From assembly GCF_000152845.1 (NCBI RefSeq), contig NZ_CH902584.1:2861073-2925072 (forward strand): a stretch of 64,000 nt of DNA, written 5' to 3'. This document shows positions 45,591 to 55,435 of the stretch, piece after piece. Each line of letters begins with the position of its first letter. Position 1 is the first letter of the stretch. The stretch comes from Roseovarius sp. 217. GTDB lineage: Bacteria; Pseudomonadota; Alphaproteobacteria; Rhodobacterales; Rhodobacteraceae. The position numbers were made by a program, and so were the translations under genes. The notes under the pieces were generated by a model, which saw only the letters and a list, made by a program, of their open reading frames with translations, was not told the DNA's origin and did no database searches.

Positions 45591-46556
45591 ATGGCACTGG
45601 AAGATGCGAAAACACAGATAGATCAGGCGTTTACGCGTGAAACATCACGTGGATTGAGCTTTGAGAATGCCTTTGGTGGGGCGCTGTCCTTTGCGCGCCG
45701 TCGGTATACCAAGGATCTGACGGATGTCGATGTGGCGATCACCGGGGTGCCGTTTGATCAATCCGTGACCAACCGGACAGGCACCCGCATGGGGCCGCGC
45801 GCGGTGCGCGAGGCCAGCGCATTACAGGTTTATGATCCGCCCTATGGCTGGGATGGCTATGATCCGCTGTCGCATTTGAGTATCGCCGATTATGGAGATT
45901 TAGCGTTTGATTACGCACATGTAGCGGCCTTTCCTAATGCACTCTATACGCATGCCAAGGGCATTCTGGACGCGGGTGCTGCCTGTTTTGCAATTGGTGG
46001 AGATCACTATATCACCCTGCCGCTGTTGCAGGCGCATGCCGAGAAATACGGACCACTGGCAGTGATCCATTTCGATGCGCATTCAGACACTTGGGCGGAT
46101 GATGACCTGACGCGGATCGACCATGGCACGATGATGTACAAGGCCGTGAAGCAGGGATTCGTCGATGTGACGCGCTCTGTTCAGGTGGGTATTCGCACGA
46201 CAAATCCGGACACGATGGGGTTTTCCACACTGGATGCGCGGCAGGTGCATCTGGAGGGGCCGGTGGAAATAGCTCGCAAGATCAAAGAGATCGTGGGCGA
46301 TGCTCAGGTGTATATGACGTTTGATATCGACGCGCTGGACCCGGCCTTTGCGCCCGGCACCGGAACGCCGGTTTGGGGGGGGCTGAGCTCGGCGCAGGCG
46401 GCGATCATTCTGCGGGATCTGGCGGGGATCAATCTGGTGGGGGGAGATATGGTCGAGGTGTCGCCGCCCTATGATACCACAGGCGCCACGGCCATCGCTG
46501 GGGCGCATGTGATCATGGAAATGCTGTGCCTCTGGGGTTGGACCCGGAGAGGCTGA
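45591..46556 (+). CDS. speB: Agmatinase / ureohydrolase family enzyme
   Basis: Ureohydrolases cleave guanidino compounds to urea and an amine with two manganese ions. The 321-residue protein has the metal motifs GGDHYITLP, FDAHSDTW and FDIDALDPAFAPGTGTP. It is annotated as agmatinase by resemblance. Guanidinobutyrase or guanidinopropionase activity is equally possible, given that the upstream partner is an M20 amidohydrolase rather than a polyamine gene. Confidence 0.85.
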   Translation: MALEDAKTQIDQAFTRETSRGLSFENAFGGALSFARRRYTKDLTDVDVAITGVPFDQSVTNRTGTRMGPRAVREASALQVYDPPYGWDGYDPLSHLSIADYGDLAFDYAHVAAFPNALYTHAKGILDAGAACFAIGGDHYITLPLLQAHAEKYGPLAVIHFDAHSDTWADDDLTRIDHGTMMYKAVKQGFVDVTRSVQVGIRTTNPDTMGFSTLDARQVHLEGPVEIARKIKEIVGDAQVYMTFDIDALDPAFAPGTGTPVWGGLSSAQAAIILRDLAGINLVGGDMVEVSPPYDTTGATAIAGAHVIMEMLCLWGWTRRG

Positions 46557-46570
46557 GCCGTACGACTGTG

Positions 46571-46594
46571 CGGTCAAACCGTACGGTTTGACCG
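46571..46594. terminator. Perfect palindrome between convergent genes
   Basis: CGGTCAAACCGTACGGTTTGACCG is a perfect 24-base palindrome lying between the stops of speB and grxD. It can form a stem on either strand but has no T-run, so termination is only suggested. Confidence 0.5.
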
Positions 46595-46604
46595 ACCCCT
46601 TGGT

Positions 46605-46967
46605 TCAGGCGTTCGCTTCGCGGATTTTCTCGGCGGCGTCCTTGTCGTAGGACACGCCGGATTTCTCGAAGAGCTCATCAAGTTCGCCCGAAAGCGTCAT
46701 CTCGGTGATGATGTCGCAGCCGCCTACGAACTCACCCTTAACGTAGAGTTGAGGGATGGTGGGCCAGTCGGAATAGTCCTTGATGCCCTGACGGACGTCT
46801 TCGTCGGCAAGGACGTTCACGTCCTTGAAGTCGACGCCCATGTAATTCAGCACGCCCGCCACGCGGGAGGAGAAGCCGCATTGCGGCATGTCTTTGGTGC
46901 CCTTCATGTAGAGCACGACATCGGCGGATTTCACGGTCTCTTCGATGCGGGTCTTGGCGTCAGTCAT
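46605..46967 (-). CDS. grxD: Monothiol glutaredoxin (Grx4/GrxD type)
   Basis: CGFS glutaredoxins carry a [2Fe-2S] cluster bridged between subunits or with BolA, and serve iron-sulfur trafficking. The 120-residue protein has CGFS at 30-33 ([10 protein letters not shown]), the WPTIPQLY segment with cis-proline, and GGCDI for glutathione binding. It is the last gene of bolA - membrane protein - grxD and overlaps the middle gene by 8 bases. Confidence 0.95.
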   Translation of the reverse strand: MTDAKTRIEETVKSADVVLYMKGTKDMPQCGFSSRVAGVLNYMGVDFKDVNVLADEDVRQGIKDYSDWPTIPQLYVKGEFVGGCDIITEMTLSGELDELFEKSGVSYDKDAAEKIREANA

Positions 46968-47205
46968 GGCTTGTCCTATCGGTCTGTCTATCGGCTTTGG
47001 CCGAGGGGTCTGTCTCTTCGGGGTCATACCCGGTTTCGTCGTCGCCCAAAAGAGTTACATGGGTGCTGTCGGTTTCTTCGCAATAGCTGAGGCCGTAATC
47101 GGCCCGCCCATCGCGGCGGTAGCGCCGGATCTCATGCCACATCGTATAGGCAAAGATCACGGCAAAGGGCAGAAGCAGCAGGGCGACGATCAGTCTGGGT
47201 TCCAT
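46960..47205 (-). CDS. Single-pass membrane protein between bolA and grxD
   Basis: The 81-residue protein has one N-terminal membrane helix (about 4-21, [18 protein letters not shown]). A basic juxtamembrane stretch ([15 protein letters not shown]) and an acidic, disordered tail follow. I recognise no family. It is locked between bolA (4-base gap) and grxD (8-base overlap), so it is co-translated with two partners known to form a cluster-binding pair. An accessory or anchoring role is inference only. Confidence 0.7.
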   Translation of the reverse strand: MEPRLIVALLLLPFAVIFAYTMWHEIRRYRRDGRADYGLSYCEETDSTHVTLLGDDETGYDPEETDPSAKADRQTDRTSHD

Positions 47206-47209
47206 TCAC

Positions 47210-47446
47210 TCAGTCGGGGGCCTTGGTTGTCAGCGCCAGGGCATGCACGGCACCGTTGGGGCCGTCCATCTTGCCTTTGATTGCGGCATAGACGGCGCGT
47301 TGCTGTTGAACCCGGTTCATGCCGCGGAAACTCTCGTCGATGACTTCGGCGGCGAAATGCACGCCGTCTTCGCCATCGACGGTGATCTTGGCATTGGGCA
47401 GGGCTTGGCGGATCAGGGCTTCGAGGTCAGAGGCGAGCATGGCCAT
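47210..47446 (-). CDS. bolA: BolA family protein
   Basis: The 78-residue protein has the BolA core GVHFAAEVIDESFRGMNRVQQQRAVYAAI and a C-terminal HALAL with the conserved histidine. BolA proteins bind monothiol glutaredoxins through a shared iron-sulfur cluster, and some also bind DNA. AAGGAG lies 8 bases before the first ATG. The gene heads the bolA-grxD unit. Confidence 0.93.
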   Translation of the reverse strand: MAMLASDLEALIRQALPNAKITVDGEDGVHFAAEVIDESFRGMNRVQQQRAVYAAIKGKMDGPNGAVHALALTTKAPD

Positions 47447-47583
47447 TGGGGCGTCTCCTTGTCACGTCTTGCCCAAGATGTAGAGCCCCATCGGCATGAG
47501 TGCAAGGGAGCGCAGGCGGGCGGGATGGCTTGGCTGTTCATCGGGCTCAAAATTCCTCGGGGAGCAGAGCCGACTGACTGAGG

Positions 47584-48117
47584 TCAGATTCCTTCGCCTT
47601 TTTTGAGCAACTCATCAATCAGCGCGCGTTGCAGCGCGCCGCTGTCGCCACCGCCATAGTGCAGCGCGCCGCCGGAATAGAGCGTGCCATAGCTCTGGGC
47701 GAGGTTGACGACCTGACCCAAGCCCGAGATGAACTCGTCCTTCTCCAGCGGTTTCAGCGGGTGGATGAAGGCGGCCCATAGAAGATCCTTGGCGATGGCG
47801 TAGCGGGCATCGAGGGCGGTGTCGAAATTGGCTTGCAGGATGCGATTGAGGTCTTCGGGTGTGAGGTCTGTGGCCTTGGCCACAGGGGTCATGGCGCGCA
47901 TGCGGTCTGCGGATTCGTCGGTGACGATGAGCACCTGCACGTCGTTCACGGTCAACTGCCAGACGCTGCCGTTGCTCTCTGCCTCGGGATCAAGGGCGCG
48001 GATGATGGTATCGAGCCGCTCCAGCGTCATTGGCGGCTCTGGCGCGGGCGGGGTGTCCTGTGCTGTGAGGGGCGTGGCGAGCAGCACAAGGCTGAGGGCG
48101 AGCAGGCGGCGGAGCAT
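47584..48117 (-). CDS. Exported protein of unknown function
   Basis: The 177-residue protein has a signal peptide (MLRRLLALSLVLLATPLTAQ). The mature alpha/beta domain follows (LERLDTIIRALDPEAESNGS, VWQLTVNDVQVLIVTDES, NFDTALDARYAIAKDLLWAAFIHPL), ending in a Gly/Leu-rich stretch. The pattern faintly resembles YbjN/CesT chaperone folds, but I would not name it on that basis. AAAGGA lies six bases before the chosen ATG. Copy 3 of the structured repeat is upstream. Confidence 0.6.
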   Translation of the reverse strand: MLRRLLALSLVLLATPLTAQDTPPAPEPPMTLERLDTIIRALDPEAESNGSVWQLTVNDVQVLIVTDESADRMRAMTPVAKATDLTPEDLNRILQANFDTALDARYAIAKDLLWAAFIHPLKPLEKDEFISGLGQVVNLAQSYGTLYSGGALHYGGGDSGALQRALIDELLKKGEGI

Positions 48118-48232
48118 GGGCGATCCTTTCATGGCTGGTGTCAGCCTGCCACGGGGGCAGGGCCCGCGCCATGGGGCTCCGGAAAACGTGATGGGGTGTG
48201 GGGCGGTGTTGGTGACGCTCGCCCCAAGTGAG

Positions 48233-48405
48233 GAGGCGCGCGGTGCCCGTCCGCCGGGTGGGCGCGGCCACTTGGTCGGCTGGCACTTTATCTTCGCCAA
48301 ATACTTTCGCGTTCTAAATAAGTTGAGCCGTTGCAAAAGCGCCCGCCCGAGGGGGCGGGCGGGCGGGCGCTGCGCGGCGGCGCGTACCGCGCCTTGATTC
48401 CGCGC
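48233..48405. repeat. Structured intergenic repeat, copy 3 (short-loop form)
   Basis: This copy shares the landmarks of the copies at 336 and 1910. The opening GCGCGGTGCCCGTCCGCCGG is identical to copy 2. The central hairpin GCGCCCGCCC-GAGG-GGGCGGGCGGGCGGGCGC is longer by GGGC units, and the closing GCGGCGCGTACCGCGCC hairpin differs in sequence but keeps the pairing. It starts about 60 bases past the purL stop when read on the minus strand, with the stem followed by UUUU. Confidence 0.85.
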
Positions 48406-48468
48406 GTAGGCGCTAGGGGTGAATGTCAGCTCTAGGTCAAAGTTGCCATTTCGCTGCGCCCGTTCCCC

Positions 48469-50634
48469 TTAGTCGAACGTCGCGCCGAAGGTGCTGCGGA
48501 AGATGTTCGACAGTTCGGCAAGCGGGGCCTCGGATTTGCCCAGACGCACGCTGTCGCCGGTGAAGCGGCCCACGGAGGTGAGGGCAACGCCGGCGTGGCC
48601 TGCGGCGGTCATCAGCGCCTCGGCCTGATCGAAGTTGCAGGCGATGAGGTAGCGGGCCTGATCTTCGGCAAAGAGCGTGGCGGTGTCGTCCGCATCGAGA
48701 TGGATGCCAACGCCTGCTGCCTCGGCCATTTCAAAGGCGGCCAAGGCCAGGCCGCCATCGCTGAGGTCGGTGCAGGCCTTGATCAGCGCATGATTGGCGC
48801 GGATAAAATCGCCGTGGCGTTTCTCGGCGGCGAGGTCCACGGGCGGCGCGTCGCCTTCGACTCGGTTGAACACCTCTGCCAGAAGGGCCGATTGGCCCAG
48901 GTGACCGTGGGTTTCGCCCAAGAGCAGCGCCACATGCCCGTCGCGCGCCTGTCCGGTGATGGCGGTTGCGGGGTCACGGATGATGCCCACTGCGCCAATG
49001 GTCGGCGTGGGCAGAATGCCGGTGCCGTCGGTCTCGTTGTAGAGCGAGACATTGCCCGAGACGATCGGCATGTCGAGAGCCGCCACGGCCTCGCCGATGC
49101 CCTTGATGGCACCGACGAATTGGCCCATGATCTCGGGCTTTTCGGGGTTGCCGAAATTGAGGTTGTCGGTGGTGGCAAGCGGGACTGCGCCCAAGGCAGA
49201 CAGGTTGCGATAGGCCTCGGCCACCGCCTGTTTGCCGCCCTCAAAGGGGTTGGCCTTGACGTAGCGCGGGGTCACGTCGGAGGTGAAAGCGAGCAATTTG
49301 TCGGTGCCATGCACACGGATGAGGCCCGCGCCCTGACCGGGGGTGCGGGCGGTATCGGCCATGACCATCGTGTCATATTGCTCATAGACCCATTGCCGGG
49401 CGCAGTAGTTGATCGAGCCAATGAGCGCCTTGAGGCCGTCGATGGGATCGACGCCGGGCACGGTGGCGGGGTCGAGCGGCGTGGCGGGGGTGGTTTCCAC
49501 CCAAGGGCGGTCATATTCGGGAGCGGAGCCTGAGAGGGTGGCCAAGGGCAAGTCGGCCTTGATGTCATTGCCATGCAGGATGAGAAAGCGGTCTTCGGCG
49601 ATGGTTTCGCCGACGATGGCGAAATCGAGATCCCATTTCTCGAACACGGCGCGGGCCTCGGCCTCAAGCTCGGGGCGCAGGACCATGAGCATGCGTTCCT
49701 GCGATTCCGAGAGCATCATCTCATAGGCGGTCATGTTCGCCTCGCGTTGGGGCACGGCGTCGAGTTGCAGTTTGACGCCAAGTCCGCCCTTGTCGCCCAT
49801 CTCCACGGCAGAGCAGGTGAGGCCCGCCGCGCCCATGTCCTGAATGGAAATCACAGCACCGGTGGCCATCAGTTCGAGACAGGCCTCCATCAGGCGTTTC
49901 TCGGTGAAAGGGTCGCCCACCTGCACGGTGGGGCGCTTTTCCTCGATGCTGTCGTCAAACTCAGCAGAGGCCATGGTCGCGCCGCCGACGCCGTCGCGGC
50001 CCGTCTTGGCCCCGAGATAGACCACGGGCATGCCCACACCAGAGGCGGCGGAGTAGAAAATCTTGTCCGCGTCGGCCAAGCCTGCGGCAAAGGCGTTCAC
50101 AAGGCAGTTGCCGTTATAGGCCGGGTCAAACCGCACCTCGCCGCCCGCGCAGGGCACGCCAAAGCAGTTGCCATAGCCGCCCACGCCTGCAACCACGCCA
50201 TGCACAAGTTGGCGGGTCTTGGGGTGTGCCGGTTCACCAAAGCTGAGCGAGTTCATCGAGGCGATGGGGCGCGCGCCCATGGTGAAGACATCGCGCAGGA
50301 TGCCGCCCACGCCGGTCGCGGCCCCTTGATAGGGTTCGATATAGGAGGGGTGGTTGTGGCTTTCCATCTTGAACACAACCGCCTGACCGTCGCCGATATC
50401 GACGACGCCGGCGTTTTCGCCGGGACCGCAGATCACCTGCGGGCCGGTGGTGGGCAGGGTGCGCAGCCATTTCTTGGAGGATTTGTAGGAACAATGCTCG
50501 TTCCACATGGCCGAGAAGATGCCCAGTTCGGTGAAACTCGGTTCGCGTCCGATGATCTCGAGGATGCGGTCGTATTCCTCGGGCTTGAGGCCGTGGGACG
50601 CGATGAGATCGGGGGTGATGGACGGTTCCTGCAT
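48469..50634 (-). CDS. purL: Phosphoribosylformylglycinamidine synthase subunit PurL
   Basis: PurL is the ATP-dependent synthetase of the FGAM synthase complex (with PurS and PurQ) in purine synthesis. The 721-residue protein is the small type. It shows [17 protein letters not shown] at the N-terminus, [23 protein letters not shown], and tandem AIRS-like domains with IQDMGAAGL and [27 protein letters not shown] precedes the ATG. Earlier in-frame starts at 50733 and 50661 add non-conserved residues. purS and purQ are not in the window. Confidence 0.96.
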   Translation of the reverse strand: MQEPSITPDLIASHGLKPEEYDRILEIIGREPSFTELGIFSAMWNEHCSYKSSKKWLRTLPTTGPQVICGPGENAGVVDIGDGQAVVFKMESHNHPSYIEPYQGAATGVGGILRDVFTMGARPIASMNSLSFGEPAHPKTRQLVHGVVAGVGGYGNCFGVPCAGGEVRFDPAYNGNCLVNAFAAGLADADKIFYSAASGVGMPVVYLGAKTGRDGVGGATMASAEFDDSIEEKRPTVQVGDPFTEKRLMEACLELMATGAVISIQDMGAAGLTCSAVEMGDKGGLGVKLQLDAVPQREANMTAYEMMLSESQERMLMVLRPELEAEARAVFEKWDLDFAIVGETIAEDRFLILHGNDIKADLPLATLSGSAPEYDRPWVETTPATPLDPATVPGVDPIDGLKALIGSINYCARQWVYEQYDTMVMADTARTPGQGAGLIRVHGTDKLLAFTSDVTPRYVKANPFEGGKQAVAEAYRNLSALGAVPLATTDNLNFGNPEKPEIMGQFVGAIKGIGEAVAALDMPIVSGNVSLYNETDGTGILPTPTIGAVGIIRDPATAITGQARDGHVALLLGETHGHLGQSALLAEVFNRVEGDAPPVDLAAEKRHGDFIRANHALIKACTDLSDGGLALAAFEMAEAAGVGIHLDADDTATLFAEDQARYLIACNFDQAEALMTAAGHAGVALTSVGRFTGDSVRLGKSEAPLAELSNIFRSTFGATFD

Positions 50635-50741
50635 CGGGCGGGCTCCTTCGGGGATGTGCATGCGGCGGTCTTTAAAGCAGGACTGCGGCGGGGGGAAGGG
50701 GCGCGTGATCGGGGGTGGGAGATTTTGCGGCATGACAGCAA

Positions 50742-50771
50742 AACGGCCCGGCCTTTGAGGGCCGGGCCGTT
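50742..50771 (-). terminator. Intrinsic terminator after the PRC-barrel gene
   Basis: AACGGCCCGGCC-CTCAAA-GGCCGGGCCGTT on the minus strand forms a perfect 12-base stem running into TTTTGC. It lies 42 bases beyond the stop of the PRC-barrel gene and upstream of purL. Confidence 0.85.
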
Positions 50772-50813
50772 GGCGCGCCGGGAGGGAGGAGCGCGCCGTG
50801 GAAAGGTGAGCGG

Positions 50814-51350
50814 TTATTGCGTCATCGTTGCGACTTTTTCCGCCACGGCGGTGCGCAGTTGCTCGAGGGTCATGGCATATTCCAAGCCGCCGTTCTCGCC
50901 GACGCTGAGCGAGCCTGCCTCAAAGCCGATACGCTCGGCCGGGAGGTCGGCATCCGTGCTCACATCGACATAGATCAGATGCTCTGCGGTTTCGTCGCCC
51001 TCGTGCGAGACGACTTCGCCAATGACCTTGTCATCCACGGAGGTCAGCGTGGCCCCAGTCTCGGCCTCTGTGAGAATATTCTCGACAAGGGTGTTGCCGG
51101 TCTCGCGCTGGCCTTTGGCCGTCAGATCAAGATCGGTGGGTGCGTGGATTTCGCCATCCTCTGCAACGGTGGCCTCGGACCAACCGCCCGACTGCGCGTC
51201 TGCGGCAGTGCCTTGGGTTTCTTCATAGACGGCGTCTGTGCCGCTGTTGTCCTGAGACTGCCGTTCGGTGCCGCCTTCGTCTGCGGCATAGGCCGCCAGG
51301 GCCGAAACACTTGTGAGGGCAGTCGCGAGAGCCAATTTGCGGAACGTCAT
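50814..51350 (-). CDS. Exported PRC-barrel domain protein
   Basis: The 178-residue protein has a signal peptide ([22 protein letters not shown]), a Gln/Thr/Ser-rich acidic spacer, and a PRC-barrel-like domain ([38 protein letters not shown]). PRC-barrels are small adaptor folds found in photosystem and RNA-processing proteins. An exported version is common in Rhodobacteraceae without known function. GGAGG lies six bases before the ATG, and a strong terminator follows. Confidence 0.8.
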   Translation of the reverse strand: MTFRKLALATALTSVSALAAYAADEGGTERQSQDNSGTDAVYEETQGTAADAQSGGWSEATVAEDGEIHAPTDLDLTAKGQRETGNTLVENILTEAETGATLTSVDDKVIGEVVSHEGDETAEHLIYVDVSTDADLPAERIGFEAGSLSVGENGGLEYAMTLEQLRTAVAEKVATMTQ

Positions 51351-51518
51351 ATCGTCCTCCGTTTCTGCAGGGTCCATCCTGCGGTTTGCGTCAACGCGCC
51401 AATTGCGCGCTTGAAGGGTCAACGCAGGAGGTGCGGCGCGGTTCCAAATGGGATGAAAAAAGGTGAGAGGCCTGTCGCCGCAGGCACGAGCACCTGCGCC
51501 GGAGTGGTGACGGCGCTG

Positions 51519-53996
51519 TTACTGGCCGTCGGGGCGCAGGATGGTGATCCCCACCGCCGCCGCGCGTGCGAGATCGGGATCGAGTGACATCGGGATGTAT
51601 TCGCCACGCCGCCAAAGTTGCGACAGGTTGTCGTAATAGCGGCTGAGAAAATGCCCTGATTGGCCGGTGGCGATGATGAAGACGCTGCTGTCGGGATCGG
51701 CAAAGTCATAGACGCCACGGTAGCCAGCGCCATGCACATTCTGGAACGGGTCCGGGCCGTCGCCGCCGCGCGTGCGTCCGCGCAAGAGCGTGTTGTCGCC
51801 GCCTGAGGTGGATTGGCGGATGTTGACGAAATGGCGCAGAAGCGGCACATCGCCCAGCACCGGATGGTCATGAGTGGCCTGATGCGCGTCACCCCAGCGC
51901 AGGCTCTCGAGGGACTTGCCATAGCGTTCGGAAATCCAGATCAGCGCATCGTCGAGCGCCATGCGGGCGGTGTCGGTGCAGGTCTCGACCGCCGCCGACT
52001 GCTTGACGTCGCACCAGGCGGCGGCGCCATCGACATTGCGGAACACCCGTTCGATGAAGATCGGATCGGGGTGGTCGAATTCGCGCGAGAGCGGCCCGAG
52101 ATCATCGCGAATGAGGCGGTCCATCAGGGCGCGCATCCATGCGGCATAGAGCAGTGGCTCTGGCAGGTGTTCGTTCATTTCGCCGTTCCAGTCGGCGAGC
52201 ATGGCGAGCGCGCGTTGGCGCAGGCGTTCGGGCGTGCCTTCGGGAGCGGATTCGCCGGTGAACCAGAGATCGGCCCCGATCAGCGGCAAGAGGGAGCGGG
52301 CGGTAAAGCTGACGGTGTCAAGCTGCGCCTCGATAAAGCTGTCGCGGGTGTGCACCTCGCGGCCCTGCATGAGCCTGCGCCAGCGGTGGACACGCTGGGT
52401 GTCGCCCCAGAGGTGGCTGACATGCATGGGAAAGGGGCGGTCCACAACCTTGTTGTTGGTATTGCCGAGGATGCCGCCGGAGGGGGCCACGAACTCGGGG
52501 TTGGCGGCAAAGGGGAGCGTGCCCTGCCAGCGGTTTTCCGTCAGCCAGCCGCGTGCGGGCATGCGCCCTTCGCTCTCGTGGCGGGCGTCGCGGCGGGGCA
52601 TGGCCCCGACGGTGCGCATGGCGATTGTGGACTGGTCCACCAACGTGAGGTTCTGCGAGGGCGCGATGTAGAGGCGGCTGAGGTCAATCGCGTCCTGCAC
52701 TGATTGCGCGCGCATGAGCCCAATGGCCGAGGACATGGTTGTGTCATTGGGGCTGAGGGCGGTCCAGTTGAGCGAGGCGACATGGCCCGAGGGGGTCACT
52801 TCGGCCAGATCGTAATGGCTGCCCGGCAGAACGGGGCCGTTATCTGTCCAGCGCAGGGTGAGGGTAACGGGATCGGCATCCTTGATTTCGATGATAGACC
52901 GGGTGGTGCGAAACGGTTTCCAGCCCTCCGGCGTGCGGTATTCATTGGCGTTATCGGGGTTCACTTCCTCGATATAGAGATCCTGATCGTCGAGATAGGA
53001 CGAGGTGATGGCCCAACCAAGACGCGCGCTGCGCCCGGTCAGGATCGCCGGGATGCCGGGAATGGTGCCGCCGATCACGCCGCCCGATGTCAGATTCAGC
53101 CGGGCGAGATACCAGATATTCGGGGCGGAAAAGCCCAAGTGCGGATCATTGGCCAGAAGCGTGCCGCCCGAGGCCGAGCGTGAGCGTGCGGCGGCAAAGG
53201 CATTCGATGCGCCGGCAAAGGCGCGACGTTTGAAGGGGGACAGCGGATCCTCTGTTTCGGGCGAGGTTTGGGCCATGCGGGACCAGTTGGCACCGGGAAA
53301 GAGTGCTGCATAATCGGGCAGGGCGGCGATACCGCTGCCGGGGGCAAGAGGCATGATGTCCGCGAGGCGGTCAGGGTCTTCGAGGGCCAGTGAGGTGCGG
53401 GCAAAGAGCACCTCGTTTTCGAGATGCGAGGAAAGCTGCACCGCCATCAGTTTGATCAGCGCAATGGAATCGGCGGGTTGCCACGGGGCTATGGGCGCGT
53501 TGAAGAGGAATTGTTCGGGGGCACCGCGCCCCAGCGCCTCGCGGTTGATCTCTGAGATGCGGGCGTTGACGCCATCGGAATACGCCTTGAGCGCGGCCAA
53601 TGTTTCGGCATCCTGTGCGGCGACCGACTGGCGCGCCAGCGTATAGAGGTCAAAGCGGCGCAGGGTGCTGTCGATCTTGACGGTACGGGGGCCGAATATT
53701 TCGGAGAGCCGCCCCTGCACGGTGCGGCGCATCGTCATCATCTGCCAGAGGCGGTCCTGCGCATGGACATAGCCCAGCCCAAAGAAGCTGTCGGCGTCGG
53801 TCTGGCCCAGAATATGCGGCACATTGGCATTGTCGCGCACGATCTCGACCGGGGCGGCGAGGCCGCTCACGGTGAGCGTCGTGTCATAGTCGGGCAGCGA
53901 GCGGGAGAGCAGGAAATACGCGCCAACGACAGCCAGAACCGCCAGCAGGATTGCCCCGCCCGCAAGCCGCAACAACCATTTCACCACCCCTGACAT
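51519..53996 (-). CDS. Penicillin acylase family protein (N-terminal nucleophile hydrolase)
   Basis: These periplasmic enzymes self-cleave to expose an N-terminal serine and hydrolyse amides such as penicillins, cephalosporins or acyl-homoserine lactones. The 825-residue precursor has an N-terminal hydrophobic anchor (about 7-30). The alpha region contains GYVHAQDRLWQMMTMRR. The cleavage site is GA-SNAFAAA with nucleophile Ser264, followed by LLANDPHLGFSAPNIWYLARL. Substrate is unknown; quorum-signal degradation is possible but not shown. It is divergent from the dehydrogenase gene. Confidence 0.9.
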   Translation of the reverse strand: MSGVVKWLLRLAGGAILLAVLAVVGAYFLLSRSLPDYDTTLTVSGLAAPVEIVRDNANVPHILGQTDADSFFGLGYVHAQDRLWQMMTMRRTVQGRLSEIFGPRTVKIDSTLRRFDLYTLARQSVAAQDAETLAALKAYSDGVNARISEINREALGRGAPEQFLFNAPIAPWQPADSIALIKLMAVQLSSHLENEVLFARTSLALEDPDRLADIMPLAPGSGIAALPDYAALFPGANWSRMAQTSPETEDPLSPFKRRAFAGASNAFAAARSRSASGGTLLANDPHLGFSAPNIWYLARLNLTSGGVIGGTIPGIPAILTGRSARLGWAITSSYLDDQDLYIEEVNPDNANEYRTPEGWKPFRTTRSIIEIKDADPVTLTLRWTDNGPVLPGSHYDLAEVTPSGHVASLNWTALSPNDTTMSSAIGLMRAQSVQDAIDLSRLYIAPSQNLTLVDQSTIAMRTVGAMPRRDARHESEGRMPARGWLTENRWQGTLPFAANPEFVAPSGGILGNTNNKVVDRPFPMHVSHLWGDTQRVHRWRRLMQGREVHTRDSFIEAQLDTVSFTARSLLPLIGADLWFTGESAPEGTPERLRQRALAMLADWNGEMNEHLPEPLLYAAWMRALMDRLIRDDLGPLSREFDHPDPIFIERVFRNVDGAAAWCDVKQSAAVETCTDTARMALDDALIWISERYGKSLESLRWGDAHQATHDHPVLGDVPLLRHFVNIRQSTSGGDNTLLRGRTRGGDGPDPFQNVHGAGYRGVYDFADPDSSVFIIATGQSGHFLSRYYDNLSQLWRRGEYIPMSLDPDLARAAAVGITILRPDGQ

Positions 53997-54095
53997 GCCC
54001 CGGCACCGCCCTATTTTCCGCTTGCATCACCAGCCGGGGATAGTCAGAAAACCTCGGCAAGACAATGGCACAAGATTGTAGGAGAGGACAGGACT

Positions 54096-54968
54096 ATGGC
54101 AAAACTGGCGTTTTTGGGGCTCGGCGTTATGGGCTATCCGATGGCGGGGCATCTGGCGGCGGCCGGGCATGAGGTCTGTGTCTATAACCGCACCGCGGCC
54201 AAGGGCGAGAAATGGGCGGCGGAGCATGGCGGGCGACACGCGGTCACGCCGCGCGAGGCCGCAGAAGGGGCCGAATTCGTGATGGCCTGCGTTGGCAATG
54301 ACGACGATCTGCGCTCGGTCTGTCAGGGGCCGGACGGGGCCTTTGCCGGGATGGCATCGGGTGCGGTGTTCGTGGATCACACCACGGTGTCGTCGAAGGT
54401 GACGACCGAGCTTTATGCCGAGGCCAAGGCGGCGGGGCTGAATTTCGTCGATGCGCCGGTGTCGGGTGGTCAGGCGGGGGCCGAAAAAGGCCAGCTCTCG
54501 ATCATGTGTGGTGGGGACGCGGATGCCTATGCCGCCGCAGAGCCGATCATGCAGGTCTATGCCAAGCTCTGCCGCCGGATTGGCGAGAGCGGCGCGGGGC
54601 AGATGACCAAGATGTGCAATCAGATCGCGATTGCCGGTCTGGTGCAGGGGCTGGCCGAGGCGCTGCATTTCGCCGAGAAGGCGGGATTGGACGGGCGCGC
54701 GGTTGTCGAGGTGATCTCTCAGGGGGCGGCGGGCAGTTGGCAGATGGCCAACCGCTATGAGACCATGATTGACGACAAATGGGAGCATGGCTTTGCCGTC
54801 GACTGGATGCGCAAGGATCTGGGCATTTGCCTCAGCACCGCTGACGAGACCGGGGCGAGTCTGCCGGTGACGGCGCTGGTGGATCAGTTCTACAAAGATG
54901 TCCAGAAGATGGGCGGCGGGCGTTGGGATACGTCGAGCCTCTTTGCGCGTCTGCGCAAGCTGGGCTGA
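54096..54968 (+). CDS. NAD(P)-dependent beta-hydroxyacid dehydrogenase (3-hydroxyisobutyrate dehydrogenase family)
   Basis: The 290-residue protein has the dinucleotide motif FLGLGVMGYPMAGHL, the substrate-binding FVDAPVSGGQAGAEKGQLSIM, and the catalytic lysine region GAGQMTKMCNQIAIAG. This places it in the family of 3-hydroxyisobutyrate, tartronate semialdehyde and glyoxylate reductases. The exact acid cannot be told from sequence. No valine-degradation genes are nearby, and the gene appears monocistronic. Confidence 0.88.
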   Translation: MAKLAFLGLGVMGYPMAGHLAAAGHEVCVYNRTAAKGEKWAAEHGGRHAVTPREAAEGAEFVMACVGNDDDLRSVCQGPDGAFAGMASGAVFVDHTTVSSKVTTELYAEAKAAGLNFVDAPVSGGQAGAEKGQLSIMCGGDADAYAAAEPIMQVYAKLCRRIGESGAGQMTKMCNQIAIAGLVQGLAEALHFAEKAGLDGRAVVEVISQGAAGSWQMANRYETMIDDKWEHGFAVDWMRKDLGICLSTADETGASLPVTALVDQFYKDVQKMGGGRWDTSSLFARLRKLG

Positions 54969-54980
54969 GAGAGCGCTGCG

Positions 54981-55367
54981 TCAGGCGATCGTGCGGTCGC
55001 CTGACAGCCATTTGCGCGTGTCGCTGAGATCGAGGATCAGCGAGACCACATCGACCGCGAGCAGGATCACGAGATAGGTCCGATAACTGTCGGCGATGTC
55101 TTGGCTCAAGAGCCACAGGATCAGGCCGAGCATCGGTGTCCAGATCAGCACATGCGGCAGGGCCATCACCTTGGAAAAGCCGCGCTCGATCAGCATCAGC
55201 ACGCCATTGCAGAGCATCGCGCCGATTGCCATCAGCGCCAGCCATGCGCCTGCGGGTTGCGTGATATAGAGCAGCGATGCGGCATTGACCGGCACCAGAA
55301 TGACGGCCACCCAGAGCTGCGCCCAGAGGGGGAGGCGGCGGTAACTCTGCCAGATTTCTAGGATCAT
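54981..55367 (-). CDS. Small four-helix membrane protein, function unknown
   Basis: The 128-residue protein has four closely spaced hydrophobic helices (around LWAQLWVAVILVPVNAASLL, AWLALMAIGAMLCNGVLML, VLIWTPMLGLILWLLSQ and YLVILLAVDVVSLILDL) with short loops. I recognise no family motif. Converging with the dehydrogenase gene, it starts about 70 bases after the MFS stop on the same strand. Confidence 0.65.
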   Translation of the reverse strand: MILEIWQSYRRLPLWAQLWVAVILVPVNAASLLYITQPAGAWLALMAIGAMLCNGVLMLIERGFSKVMALPHVLIWTPMLGLILWLLSQDIADSYRTYLVILLAVDVVSLILDLSDTRKWLSGDRTIA

Positions 55368-55377
55368 CCCGGCCCTT

Positions 55378-55412
55378 CTTTCAGCGTTCTAAAAATACTC
55401 AAATCCGACGGT
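55378..55412 (-). repeat. Short 3' element, GAGTATTTTTAG
   Basis: On the minus strand CGGATTTGAGTATTTTTAGAACGCTGAAAG lies just after the MFS stop. It resembles the 3' elements at 8824, 17083 and 29359. Confidence 0.4.
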
Positions 55413-55435
55413 GCCGCCCGCGCTCAGGCATCCTC

